Shown here in pieces: positions 7,907-14,659 of a stretch of DNA of 41,553 nucleotides. A program made the translations under genes and the position numbers. Origin of the DNA: a virus; IMG/VR virus record IMGVR_UViG_3300031851_000051, positions 1-41,553 of that record; one strand, given 5' to 3'. Every line of letters begins with the position of its first letter. Position 1 is the stretch's first letter. The notes beneath the pieces were generated by a model, which saw only the letters and a list, made by a program, of their open reading frames with translations, had not been told where the DNA came from and did no database searches.

Positions 7907-8881
7907 ATGGCTAATCAAAATAAATTTGAAGCAATGCTTGAAAAGCTAATTGCTGAAGACAAAGCGGGAGCAGAAGAATTGTTCCACGAAATCGTAGTTG
8001 AGAAATCACGCGATATCTATGAAAACTTATTAAAAGATGACGTAGAAGAAGTTGAAGTAGACGAAGCAACTGATGAAGAAGTAGATGAAACTACTGACGA
8101 AGAAGTTGATGAGTCAAGCAACGACGAAGAAACTAACGAAGCAACTGACGAAGAAGTTGACGAAGCTACTGACGAAGAAGTAGACGAAGCAACTGATGAA
8201 GAAGTAGACGAAGCTTCAGACGAAGAAGTTGACGAAAACTTTGTAGACGAAATTACACCAGAAGCTGAAGATGACATGGGTGGCGATGCCGCTGATGACA
8301 TGATGGCAGATATTGCCGCAGACAGCGAAGAAGGTGACAAAGAAGATGACGAAGACATTGAAGACAGAGTCACTGATTTGGAAGATACATTCGATGACCT
8401 AAAAGCTGAATTTGACGCTATGATGGCTGATAAAGACGGTGACGAAGACGAAGGCGATGCAGAACCAGAAATGGATATGGACGCTGGAGACGACGAAGGT
8501 GATGACGATGAGGCAGAAGAAGCTATTGCTCCTGAAGCCGATCTTGAAGTAGCACCAGCATTTGAAGGCAAAAAAGATGCCAACACTGAAATGCGTGAGT
8601 ATGTTGAAAAAGTAACAGCTAATATGGGCGACAACGGTGATAACACTAAGTCTCCAGTAGCTGGCGCTAACGACATGGGTGGAACTGCTGGAAACATTGC
8701 ACAAGGTGGCGATGAAAAAGGTGGGAAAGCTGACTCGGCTAAAGAAGATAACGCAGGGAACGTTAACGTACCAGGCGGAAAAGCTTCAAAGTCAATGAGT
8801 GCTAACTCAAAAGGCCACGGCGCTGAGAAAAAAGGCGCAGGCGAAAGTGGAACTGATAGTAAAAGTACTATCGGATCTTAA
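7907..8881 (+). CDS. Acidic prohead core protein (gp67-like)
   Basis: The 324-residue protein begins with a folded-looking segment (MANQNKFEAMLEKLIAEDK, then EIVVEKSRDIYENLLKD) and continues as an extremely acidic chain dominated by Asp and Glu, including an eight-residue repeat. The C-terminal 90 residues switch to a Gly/Lys/Asn-rich tail with NVNVPGGKAS. In T4 the gene between 20 and 21 encodes gp67, a short, very acidic internal prohead core protein cleaved by gp21; cyanophages carry longer versions here. Position, acidity and conserved ends support a gp67-type scaffolding role, although T4 gp67 is only 80 residues. A strong ribosome site and a late promoter precede it. The acidic region could mimic DNA inside the prohead, which is inference. 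Confidence 0.75.
   Translation: MANQNKFEAMLEKLIAEDKAGAEELFHEIVVEKSRDIYENLLKDDVEEVEVDEATDEEVDETTDEEVDESSNDEETNEATDEEVDEATDEEVDEATDEEVDEASDEEVDENFVDEITPEAEDDMGGDAADDMMADIAADSEEGDKEDDEDIEDRVTDLEDTFDDLKAEFDAMMADKDGDEDEGDAEPEMDMDAGDDEGDDDEAEEAIAPEADLEVAPAFEGKKDANTEMREYVEKVTANMGDNGDNTKSPVAGANDMGGTAGNIAQGGDEKGGKADSAKEDNAGNVNVPGGKASKSMSANSKGHGAEKKGAGESGTDSKSTIGS
8057..8236 (+). repeat. 24-base coding repeat (VDEATDEE units)
   Basis: Seven to eight tandem units of 24 bases encode VDEATDEE with variants VDETTDEE and VDEASDEE. One unit is degenerate and longer (VDESSNDEET) and the last is diverged. Copies differ mainly at third positions (GAT/GAC, GTA/GTT), so they are not recent exact duplications. 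The repeat number may vary between related phages. Confidence 0.8.
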
Positions 8882-8899
8882 TAGTTAAGGAACTTATAG

Positions 8900-9532
8900 G
8901 TGTTTAATTTAACTGAGACATTGACATTCGACCAAGCAGGTATGGTTGTCGAGACTACTGAAAACAAGAATGGAGGCAAAGATCTTTATCTTAAAGGTAT
9001 TTGTATCCAGGGCGGTGTAAAAAACGCAAACCAGCGAGTTTACCCTGTTACTGAGATAGGTAGAGCTGTCAAAACTCTCAACGATCAAATCACAGGAGGA
9101 TATAGTGTTCTTGGAGAAGTTGATCACCCAGAAGGACTTAACATTAACTTAGACCGTGTAAGCCATATGATCACAGATATGTGGATGGATGGACCAAACG
9201 GTTATGGCAAGTTAAAAGTATTACCGACGCCAATGGGACAACTAGTTCAAACAATGCTGGAAAGCGGAGTTAAACTAGGTGTTTCATCGCGTGGGTCAGG
9301 CAACGTAAGTGAAGACGGTGCCGGCGAAGTAAGTGACTACGAGATTATTACAGTTGATGTTGTAGCACAGCCAAGTGCTCCGGGTGCATACCCAACCCCA
9401 ATATATGAGCATTTAATAAACGCCCGTGGGGGGTACAAGGCATTAGAATTAGCAAGAGAAGTCCAAGGCGACGCGAAGGCACAAAAATATTTAAAAGAAT
9501 CTTTGGTGAATATCATCAAGGGTCTAAGGTAA
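8900..9532 (+). CDS. 21: Prohead core protease gp21
   Basis: A 210-residue serine protease of the T4 gp21 type (MEROPS S77). Visible features are GEVDHPEGLN, with the probable catalytic His at residue 76, and LGVSSRGSGN, with the likely nucleophile Ser at 129 or 130; the downstream VDVVAQPSAPGA is also typical. It matures the prohead by cutting core and shell proteins after motifs of the form Leu/Ile-x-Glu. The start is a GTG (FNLTETLTFD follows) behind AAGGA at about nine bases; the next Met would be residue 15, inside the conserved beta strand, so GTG is preferred. It lies between core and scaffold genes, the canonical T4 order. The size matches T4 gp21 (212 residues). Confidence 0.93.
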   Translation: MFNLTETLTFDQAGMVVETTENKNGGKDLYLKGICIQGGVKNANQRVYPVTEIGRAVKTLNDQITGGYSVLGEVDHPEGLNINLDRVSHMITDMWMDGPNGYGKLKVLPTPMGQLVQTMLESGVKLGVSSRGSGNVSEDGAGEVSDYEIITVDVVAQPSAPGAYPTPIYEHLINARGGYKALELAREVQGDAKAQKYLKESLVNIIKGLR

Positions 9533-9544
9533 TAGGAGACCATA

Positions 9545-10648
9545 ATGTTGGAAGCACTAAAATCACTTTTTGAAAACAATGTTCTTTCTGAAGAGATTAA
9601 AGCTGACATCCAAGAAGCGTGGGACAAACAAGTTAATGAAAATAAACTTGCTGTCACAGCTGAACTTCGCGAAGAGTTTGCTTCAAAGTATGAGCATGAT
9701 AAGGCTCAAATGGTAGAAGCAGTTGATGCATTAGTCAACGATAAACTAAGTGAAGAAATTTCCGAATTTGCTGAAGATAGAAAAGCATTAGCAGAAGCAA
9801 GAGCAAAATACGCTGTTGCAATGCGTGAAAACGCAGGTATGCTAAAAGGCTTTGTATTTGATCAGCTTAAGAAGGAAGTTGGAGAACTACATGAAGATCA
9901 GAAAGTTGTATCAGAGAAATTTGGTGCTCTTGAAGAATTTGTAGTAGAAGCTTTGTCAAAAGAAATTGCAGAGTTCCATCAAGATAAGAAAGACTTAGCA
10001 GAAACGAAAGTACGTTTAGTACGTGAAGCTAAAGATCACTTAGCAAAAGTTAAAGCTAACTTTGTTAAGAGAAGTGCAGAACTAGTAACTGAAACAGTAA
10101 GTAAAGGCCTTAAAAAGGAAATTACTGCACTGAAAGAAGATATTGATTCAGCACGTAAAAACGATTTTGGTCGCAAGATTTTCGAAACATTTGCGGGTGA
10201 GTATACTAACTCATACTTAAATGAAAAATCAGAAACATCTAAGCTAATGAAAGTTGTTGAGTTGAAAGACAAAACAGTTGAAGAAGCTAAAGCAGATGTT
10301 GCTGAGAAGTCGAAGATTATTGAATCTAAAGAAGCAGAGATTGCTAAATTAGTTGAAGCGACTAAGAGAAAAGAAGTAATGCACGAATTAACTGGTCCTT
10401 TGAGCAAGGATCAACGTGAGATTATGAATGACTTACTGGAAAGTGTACAAACGGACAAACTGAAAGGTGCGTTTGACAAGTACATTACTGCCGTTATTGA
10501 CGGGAAGACTCCGGAAAAGAAGAAGGCGAAATTGACAGAGTCAGAGGCAAAAGAAATCACAGGCAATAGAAAAACTAACGTTAGTAGTGTAAGCGTCGAA
10601 TCAACAAATAATATTGTTGACATTAGACGACTTGCAGGATTGAAATAA
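9545..10648 (+). CDS. 22: Prohead scaffolding core protein gp22
   Basis: A 367-residue, Lys/Glu/Ala-rich protein predicted to be almost entirely helical, with heptad-like runs across most of its length and no Cys or Trp-rich domain. Its slot between gp21 and gp23 and the coiled-coil build identify it as the T4 gp22-type major scaffold, which forms the inner core around which the shell assembles and is then degraded by gp21. The C-terminus (NNIVDIRRLAGLK) has the Arg-Leu-Ala-Gly ending seen in scaffold proteins that bind shell subunits. T4 gp22 is 269 residues, so this is longer. A GGAG ribosome site precedes the ATG. Confidence 0.9.
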   Translation: MLEALKSLFENNVLSEEIKADIQEAWDKQVNENKLAVTAELREEFASKYEHDKAQMVEAVDALVNDKLSEEISEFAEDRKALAEARAKYAVAMRENAGMLKGFVFDQLKKEVGELHEDQKVVSEKFGALEEFVVEALSKEIAEFHQDKKDLAETKVRLVREAKDHLAKVKANFVKRSAELVTETVSKGLKKEITALKEDIDSARKNDFGRKIFETFAGEYTNSYLNEKSETSKLMKVVELKDKTVEEAKADVAEKSKIIESKEAEIAKLVEATKRKEVMHELTGPLSKDQREIMNDLLESVQTDKLKGAFDKYITAVIDGKTPEKKKAKLTESEAKEITGNRKTNVSSVSVESTNNIVDIRRLAGLK

Positions 10649-10658
10649 GGAGAAAATA

Positions 10659-11825
10659 ATGTCAGAACTACTAGAAAGTCGCTGGCAGGATACCAAAGTT
10701 GCACTTTTAGAAGGCCTTCAAGGCAATAAGAAAGCAACAATGGCAAGCACTCTTGAAAACACACGCAAGTGGTTGAATGAGACTGCTACAGCTGGTTCTA
10801 CAAGCGCCGGTAATGTTGCAACTCTAAATAGAGTTATCCTACCAGTAATCAGACGTGTCATGCCAACTGTAATCGCCAACGAATTAGTCGGTGTACAGCC
10901 TATGACAGGTCCAGTGGGTCAAATCCACACATTAAGAGTACGTTACTCAGATTCATCTGATGGTAACGAAGTAGGTGAAGAAGCACTTTCACCATTTAAG
11001 ATCGCATCAGCTTACTCAGGTAACGCTACAGATGCAACACCAAAAGGATCTGCAACAGCGGCTCTTGAAGGTGCGGCTGGTAAGAGATTATCAATCCAGA
11101 TCTTAAAGCAAACTGTCGAAGCAAAAACCAGAAAGCTATCAGCTAGATGGACTTTTGAAGCGGCTCAAGATGCTCAAGCACAGCAAGGTATCGATATTGA
11201 AGCAGAAATTATGGCGGCATTAGCCCAAGAAATTACTGCTGAGATTGATCAAGAAGTATTAGCTTCTTTACGTGCTTTAGCAGGATCTACAAACCAACAA
11301 GCATACGACCAGACTGCTGTAAGTGGTACTGCAACATTCGTAGGTGACGAACATGCGGCATTAGCTGTAATGATCAACCGTGTTGCAAACACTATCGCTC
11401 AGCGTACTAGACGTGGTGCTGGTAACTACGCAGTGGTATCGCCACATGCATTAACTGTACTTCAGTCAGCAACAACTTCAGCGTTCGCAAGAACAACTGA
11501 AGGTTCTTTCGAAGCTCCAACTAATACTAAAATGGTTGGTACTTTGAATAGTGCTATGAAAGTATATGTTGATTCATATGCGGCTGATAACACAGCAGTA
11601 CTAGTTGGTTACAAAGGATCTTCAGAGTCAGACGCACCAGCGTTTTACTGCCCATACATTCCATTAATGAGCAGTGGCGTAGTGTTAGACCCTGATAGCT
11701 TTGAGCCAGTAGTAAGCTTCATGACTAGATACGGATATGTTGAGTTATCAAACACAGCATCGTCTCTAGGTAACGCGGCGGACTACTTAGGTACAGTTAC
11801 TATCGCAGGTGTAACATTCTCTTAA
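10659..11825 (+). CDS. 23: Major capsid protein gp23 (short form)
   Basis: This 388-residue protein has the gp23 signature regions: VILPVIRRVMPTVIANELVG followed by VQPMTGPVGQIHTLRVRY, then KLSARWTFEAAQDAQAQQG with DIEAEIMAALAQEITAEID, and RRGAGNYAVVSPHAL. It forms the hexagonal shell. A probable gp21 cleavage site is WLNE before TATAG (after residue 41), leaving a propeptide shorter than the 65 residues of T4. At 388 residues it is well below T4 gp23 (521) and, as I recall, below typical cyanophage versions, suggesting a deep or reduced branch; the insertion domain of T4 gp23 is probably missing. A good ribosome site (AAGGAG) is present, and a strong terminator follows the stop codon. Confidence 0.95.
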   Translation: MSELLESRWQDTKVALLEGLQGNKKATMASTLENTRKWLNETATAGSTSAGNVATLNRVILPVIRRVMPTVIANELVGVQPMTGPVGQIHTLRVRYSDSSDGNEVGEEALSPFKIASAYSGNATDATPKGSATAALEGAAGKRLSIQILKQTVEAKTRKLSARWTFEAAQDAQAQQGIDIEAEIMAALAQEITAEIDQEVLASLRALAGSTNQQAYDQTAVSGTATFVGDEHAALAVMINRVANTIAQRTRRGAGNYAVVSPHALTVLQSATTSAFARTTEGSFEAPTNTKMVGTLNSAMKVYVDSYAADNTAVLVGYKGSSESDAPAFYCPYIPLMSSGVVLDPDSFEPVVSFMTRYGYVELSNTASSLGNAADYLGTVTIAGVTFS

Positions 11826-11851
11826 GACATAGTCTTAAATAGAAGTACTAG

Positions 11852-11883
11852 AAAGGGCGGACTTAATTGTTCGCCCTTTTTTT
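11852..11883 (+). terminator. Rho-independent terminator after gp23
   Basis: AAAGGGCG pairs perfectly with CGCCCTTT across a 12-base loop, followed by a T run. It closes the head transcription unit 27 bases after the gp23 stop codon. Confidence 0.9.
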
Positions 11884-11915
11884 ATGACTAAAATTCCATT
11901 TTATATATTTTGGTA

Positions 11916-11990
11916 AACAAAGTGATTGCTCTTTGTTAATAACAATGTTATATTATTAATATAGCAACAAAAGAGTAATTAGCTTTTGTT
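11916..11990. repeat. Twin inverted repeats AACAAAG-n-CTTTGTT
   Basis: Two near-identical dyads lie 50 bases apart: AACAAAG, 8 bases, CTTTGTT (11916-11937), and AACAAAAG, 9 bases, CTTTTGTT (11966-11990). Both stems are perfect. Between them is a smaller dyad ATAAC-AAT-GTTAT (11939-11951). They could be operator sites or RNA hairpins; neither is followed by a T run, so they are not standard terminators. Confidence 0.6.
11926..11954 (+). promoter_or_regulatory. Possible host sigma70-type promoter
   Basis: TTGCTC (11926-11931) and TATATT (11949-11954) are separated by 17 bases, matching the bacterial -35 and -10 boxes at four and five of six positions. The region is AT-rich, so a chance match is possible. 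It is flanked by the twin inverted repeats and directed at the candidate structured RNA, which has no late promoter motif upstream. Confidence 0.35.
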
Positions 11991-12223
11991 TATAGTGCAA
12001 GGAAGAGGCCTTTACCAGAAGGGTCGAACTTGACTAGCCAGGGGTGGTACCCAGGTGCTGTAGTAGAAATACGCAGTATCACATCGCAGTCACTAGCGGG
12101 GTTAGGTTGTACGTATTAGAATGGTATTCGGGTACGTGCTTGTAGGTGTAACCAAGTCCTACCTATTTTGCTATACTTAAATTTAGACTCGCAAAAAGAC
12201 CTATTATAAGCACCTTTTTCGCC
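11961..12223 (+). ncRNA. Candidate structured RNA downstream of gp23
   Basis: The gap holds no plausible gene, but its base composition rises in G+C and it can form several helices. TAGT-G-CAAG (11993-12001) pairs with CTTGACTA (12029-12036) around an inner CCTT/AAGG hairpin. GGGT-GGT-ACCC (12042-12052) sits inside a GCC/GGT clamp. AATACG (12068-12073) pairs with CGTATT (12112-12117). CTTG (12139-12142) with CAAG (12153-12156), plus TAGG (12143-12146) with CCTA (12158-12161), would form an H-type pseudoknot, though a plain GTAGG/CCTAC hairpin competes. It does not look like a tRNA or tmRNA. The ends are uncertain: the 5' end follows the possible host promoter, and the 3' end may be the terminator at 12262-12285. 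Confidence 0.4.
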
Positions 12224-12228
12224 GACCG

Positions 12229-12236
12229 GCTAAATA
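12229..12236 (+). promoter_or_regulatory. Late promoter with extended downstream motif
   Basis: GCTAAATA followed by CATATAACA. The 15-base block TAAATACATATAACA is identical at 16663 and 24356, so the conserved part extends past the core. A terminator hairpin lies only 26 bases downstream, before the next gene. Confidence 0.6.
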
Positions 12237-12261
12237 CATATAACAACTTCTAAACAATGAC

Positions 12262-12285
12262 AAACTGCTTTATGCAGTTTTTTTT
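12262..12285 (+). terminator. Rho-independent terminator
   Basis: AAACTGC, loop TTTAT, GCAGTTT, then further T residues (eight T in all after GCAG). It is a perfect seven-pair stem. It would end the candidate RNA and also intercept transcripts from the late promoter at 12229; the following gene has its own late promoter at 12301. Confidence 0.85.
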
Positions 12286-12300
12286 GTGACTAAACGTTCT

Positions 12301-12308
12301 GCTAAATA
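12301..12308 (+). promoter_or_regulatory. Late promoter adjoining the ATG at 12314
   Basis: GCTAAATA, then five bases (TTAGT), then ATG. The spacing equals that at 6941-6954. No ribosome-binding sequence lies between, so initiation at the expected distance would produce a message starting at the A of ATG. Confidence 0.5.
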
Positions 12309-12313
12309 TTAGT

Positions 12314-12721
12314 ATGAAGGACGAGTACACAACAGTCTTTTACGACCTTGTCCAAGAGACACAGTCCACTACAGGATACGAACTTCCAGTAGAAGTTGAA
12401 GCATATGTAGTAATGCTTCTTGCATCCAAAATAGATAAACCAAATATTATTCCCGTTGAAAGTTTTGCACAATCTTACCTTGCACTAAAACAACCTTATA
12501 GATTAACAGCTAAAGAATTAGGTGACACATGCCTGTTTGTAACAAGCGTATTCCCCTCTTACGGACGTCGATACGGTTTAGACAAGCATTACTATAGCAA
12601 CATAGGAAAGAACAGCTACAGCCTAGTTAAAACAAGTTTAAACGGCCAACTGTTCGAAGTACTAGAAACACAATTTGATTTTGTAAGAGATTTCATTTCA
12701 TTAACAGTACGAATTGATTAA
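12314..12721 (+). CDS. Conserved hypothetical protein of marine T4-like phages
   Basis: The 135-residue protein (DEYTTVFYDLVQETQSTTGY, then LPVEVEAYVVMLLASKIDKP) is largely helical with a well-mixed composition. A central segment AKELGDTCLFVTSVFPSYG and a Tyr-rich part (RRYGLDKHYYSNIGKNSYS) follow. I believe I have seen close relatives in cyanophage genomes, where they are uncharacterised; no catalytic motif or binding site is evident. It lies alone between the capsid terminator and the next late promoter, with a promoter motif directly abutting its ATG and no ribosome site. A structural or head-completion role is possible from location, but there is no sequence basis for naming it. Confidence 0.8.
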   Translation: MKDEYTTVFYDLVQETQSTTGYELPVEVEAYVVMLLASKIDKPNIIPVESFAQSYLALKQPYRLTAKELGDTCLFVTSVFPSYGRRYGLDKHYYSNIGKNSYSLVKTSLNGQLFEVLETQFDFVRDFISLTVRID

Positions 12722-12724
12722 ACA

Positions 12725-12732
12725 GATAAATA
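12725..12732 (+). promoter_or_regulatory. Late promoter for the 12831 gene
   Basis: GATAAATA four bases after the preceding stop codon, followed by a roughly 90-base leader with two stable hairpins. Confidence 0.65.
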
Positions 12733-12737
12733 CTTGT

Positions 12738-12830
12738 GTCAAATAGTGTGCCGCAAGGCGGACTTATGCAGAATACCAACTGCGTAGCTCATAGAACGGG
12801 CATTGGACTACTTTTTATAGGAGAAAACAA
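12738..12830 (+). promoter_or_regulatory. Structured 5' leader
   Basis: Between the late promoter and the ATG at 12831 the RNA can fold into CCGC-AAG-GCGG (12751-12761) and TATGCAG, 8-base loop, CTGCGTA (12765-12786; seven pairs including one G-U). The single-stranded 3' part ends in a clean TAGGAG ribosome site. Most other late leaders here are only about 20-50 bases, so the extra length is notable. No known riboswitch class is recognised. Confidence 0.5.
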
Positions 12831-13292
12831 ATGGGAAGACCAATTAATAAAAGATATTTCGGAGTAGAGGGTGTAGGCCCAACTGCTGGCGGAACAGAGA
12901 TCAAAGTAAACTTTCATAATGGCACAGCCGTTAAAGAAGGTTATATTGTTAAACAACTAGGTTCAAAAAAATTCCGTGTTGAAGAAATTGAAACAGCAGG
13001 AACTTTTGATTGTACACTAACAACTGGCGTATTACCAGCGGCTTTAACAGCTGGCCAAATGTCAATTTCAGTACAAGGTGCAGACTCAGAAACTTATGGC
13101 GTAAGTAAAATTACAAACCGTATGGTTAAAGTAGCTCAGCCAAGTGCAACTGGATCTAACGCACTAGACGGCGAAAGCCTTAAGTGGGCGTTAACTGGTG
13201 CCGCGGCATCTGGTACAGTTAGAATGGAAGAAGCTGGTGATGATAACACATTAACTGGTACAGACGACGACGATCTAACAGAAGACGCATAA
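12831..13292 (+). CDS. Small virion structural protein (MGRPINKRYFG family)
   Basis: A 153-residue beta-rich protein beginning MGRPINKRYFGVEGVG, a start I associate with small structural proteins of marine T4-like phages. The body alternates Thr, Gly, Val and Ala (KVNFHNGTAVKEGYIVKQLG, then KFRVEEIETAGTF) as in a compact beta barrel, and the last 25 residues are acidic (TGTDDDDLTEDA). Its place right after the capsid unit, with its own late promoter, long folded leader and good ribosome site (TAGGAG), suggests high late expression; a capsid-decoration or other surface role would fit. That role is inference and no Hoc/Soc-type motif is present. Confidence 0.7.
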   Translation: MGRPINKRYFGVEGVGPTAGGTEIKVNFHNGTAVKEGYIVKQLGSKKFRVEEIETAGTFDCTLTTGVLPAALTAGQMSISVQGADSETYGVSKITNRMVKVAQPSATGSNALDGESLKWALTGAAASGTVRMEEAGDDNTLTGTDDDDLTEDA

Positions 13293-13303
13293 TATATTAA
13301 TAG

Positions 13304-13325
13304 TGTAGGGGAGCAATCCCCTACA
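13304..13325 (+). terminator. Strong intergenic hairpin, possible weak terminator
   Basis: TGTAGGGG, loop AGCAAT, CCCCTACA: eight perfect pairs, followed by TTGTTTGC rather than a continuous T run. It lies 12 bases after one stop codon and 22 before the next start codon. It may end a fraction of transcripts or protect the upstream message. Confidence 0.45.
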
Positions 13326-13347
13326 TTGTTTGCTTAGGAATTTATAA

Positions 13348-14316
13348 ATGAGACAATTAGTAACAGATGGTGATTATACGTTAAAGGTAGCAAGTGGTGG
13401 AACGCTTACTATTGATACCGGTAACCAAATTGGACAACTATACCTAACAGGTAATTTAGTTGTTAATGGTACACAAACAAATGTTACCAGTGCTGATTTA
13501 AATATTGACGATAATATTATTGTTCTCAATGCTGGCGAAACAGGAGCAGGTGTTACACTTAATCAATCTGGTTTTAGAGTTGAAAGAGGTAGCTTACCTG
13601 ACACACAGTTTTTATTCGACGAAAGTATTTCGTGGAATGATCCAGTAACACAAACAATTAAGACAGGTGCATTTACACTAATAGATGAGTCCGGTGGAAA
13701 CGTTGGACTAAACGTTAGAAGTATTGCAACAGGTGGCGGAGATTTATTTTTAATCAATGCAGGTACAGGTGTTGTTAGTGTTAGTGGTACAAATAATTAC
13801 GAAGACCAAGTTACAGACGACGATGACATTCCAAACAAAGCGTATGTTGACGGCGCTGTTGCAACACAGGTTGCCGCGGCAAACTTTAAAAGACTAAGAA
13901 CAGGTAGTGCTAGTCTTACAGAGATTGTTGTTTCAGACTTTGAAGACAATGGTTTAGCAAGTAACTTTAGTATTACAGTTGACGGTGTTAACAATGTTAC
14001 ATACTTCAACAATAGAACAGAATTACACGATTTAAGAATTACCGGTTCAATGATTGAAACTACAGTAAGTAGTGCAGATCTTGTTTTATCAGCACCTGGC
14101 ACAGGTTCAGTTGTTGTAGACGACCAACTACAGATACTATCAACACCTAGTTCAGATGATGCAAGTGTTGATCCTTCAGCACCAACAGATGGAGCAAAAC
14201 TTTATGTTAAGGCTCCAGGAGTAGGCAAAACAGGAATATATTATGTAAATAGTAGTAATGTAAATGATGAATTAGTAAGTAAAAATAGATCATTACTTTT
14301 GAGTATGATTTTTTAA
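13348..14316 (+). CDS. Fibre-like structural protein
   Basis: A 322-residue beta-rich protein. The N-terminus (LVTDGDYTLKVASGGTLTID, followed by GQLYLTGNLVVNGTQTNVTS) and the phrase DLNIDDNIIVLNAGE are typical of trimeric tail-fibre or short-fibre shafts, where strands of hydrophobic and Gly/Asn residues alternate. A helical turn (DDIPNKAYVDGAVATQVAAA) resembles the PTQKAI segments near the C-termini of the two giant proteins, and ETTVSSADLVLSAPGTGSVV is the motif that recurs in the 490-residue pair. No enzyme motif is seen. It opens the adhesion region after a hairpin and has a TAGGAA ribosome site. A tail or baseplate fibre role is inferred. Confidence 0.7.
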   Translation: MRQLVTDGDYTLKVASGGTLTIDTGNQIGQLYLTGNLVVNGTQTNVTSADLNIDDNIIVLNAGETGAGVTLNQSGFRVERGSLPDTQFLFDESISWNDPVTQTIKTGAFTLIDESGGNVGLNVRSIATGGGDLFLINAGTGVVSVSGTNNYEDQVTDDDDIPNKAYVDGAVATQVAAANFKRLRTGSASLTEIVVSDFEDNGLASNFSITVDGVNNVTYFNNRTELHDLRITGSMIETTVSSADLVLSAPGTGSVVVDDQLQILSTPSSDDASVDPSAPTDGAKLYVKAPGVGKTGIYYVNSSNVNDELVSKNRSLLLSMIF

Positions 14317-14325
14317 GGAAGCAAA

Positions 14326-14658
14326 ATGGCAATAGCACAAGCAACAATAGGCGCAACAGATACAGTAGTACTAACAGTACCAGCAAACAAATCATATGCT
14401 ATTACAACTATTATGGTATGTAATACAGCGGCATACGATGCGGCAGGTACTAATGATACTTCTTTTGATTTGCACTTTGTACAGCAATCACAACCTAAGA
14501 GTAATACTAATATGGTTGTTAAAGAGATGCCTGTACCAGGTGGAGAAACTTTTACATTTGATAGTGAAAAAGTTATCTTATCAGCAGGAGATTCAGTTAC
14601 ACTACTAAGTCAAGCACCGTTGAATTTAAGTGTAACAGTTAGTTATTTGGAAGTTTAA
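14326..14658 (+). CDS. Small beta-sandwich structural protein (paralogue 1)
   Basis: The 110-residue protein has an all-beta pattern: TDTVVLTVPANKSYAITTIM, VCNTAAYD, SFDLHFVQQ, MPVPGGETFTFD, VILSAGDSVTLLS, LNLSVTVSYLEV. The same layout (a TVPA turn, a strand with N or C, then an AG-D/N turn and a final SYLEV/SYVEI strand) recurs in the proteins at 18280 and 30516, so the three are probably paralogues. Such small domains often cap or connect fibres. It is tightly packed: nine bases after the previous gene and one base before the next. Function is unknown; a virion location is inferred from neighbours. Confidence 0.7.
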   Translation: MAIAQATIGATDTVVLTVPANKSYAITTIMVCNTAAYDAAGTNDTSFDLHFVQQSQPKSNTNMVVKEMPVPGGETFTFDSEKVILSAGDSVTLLSQAPLNLSVTVSYLEV

Positions 14659-14659
14659 T

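Noticed and set aside
8057-8236. CRISPR array
   Set aside because: Units are adjacent 24-base coding repeats without spacers and stay in frame with the protein.
8017-8697. Long Ser-rich open frame on the minus strand
   Set aside because: It is the antisense of the acidic GA-rich repeat gene; Asp/Glu codons read backwards give Ser. No ribosome site or promoter, and the composition is an artefact.
12121-12180. 19-codon open frame in the candidate RNA
   Set aside because: Too short, no ribosome site, and it crosses bases needed for the proposed pseudoknot.
11991-12180. tRNA or tmRNA in the gene-free stretch
   Set aside because: No cloverleaf, no proper T-arm (GGTTCGANTCC), no CCA end and no tag reading frame; GGTCGAACTTG is only superficially similar.
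13304-13325. Clear rho-independent terminator
   Set aside because: The stem is strong but lacks a continuous T run, so it is listed only as a hairpin and possible weak terminator.
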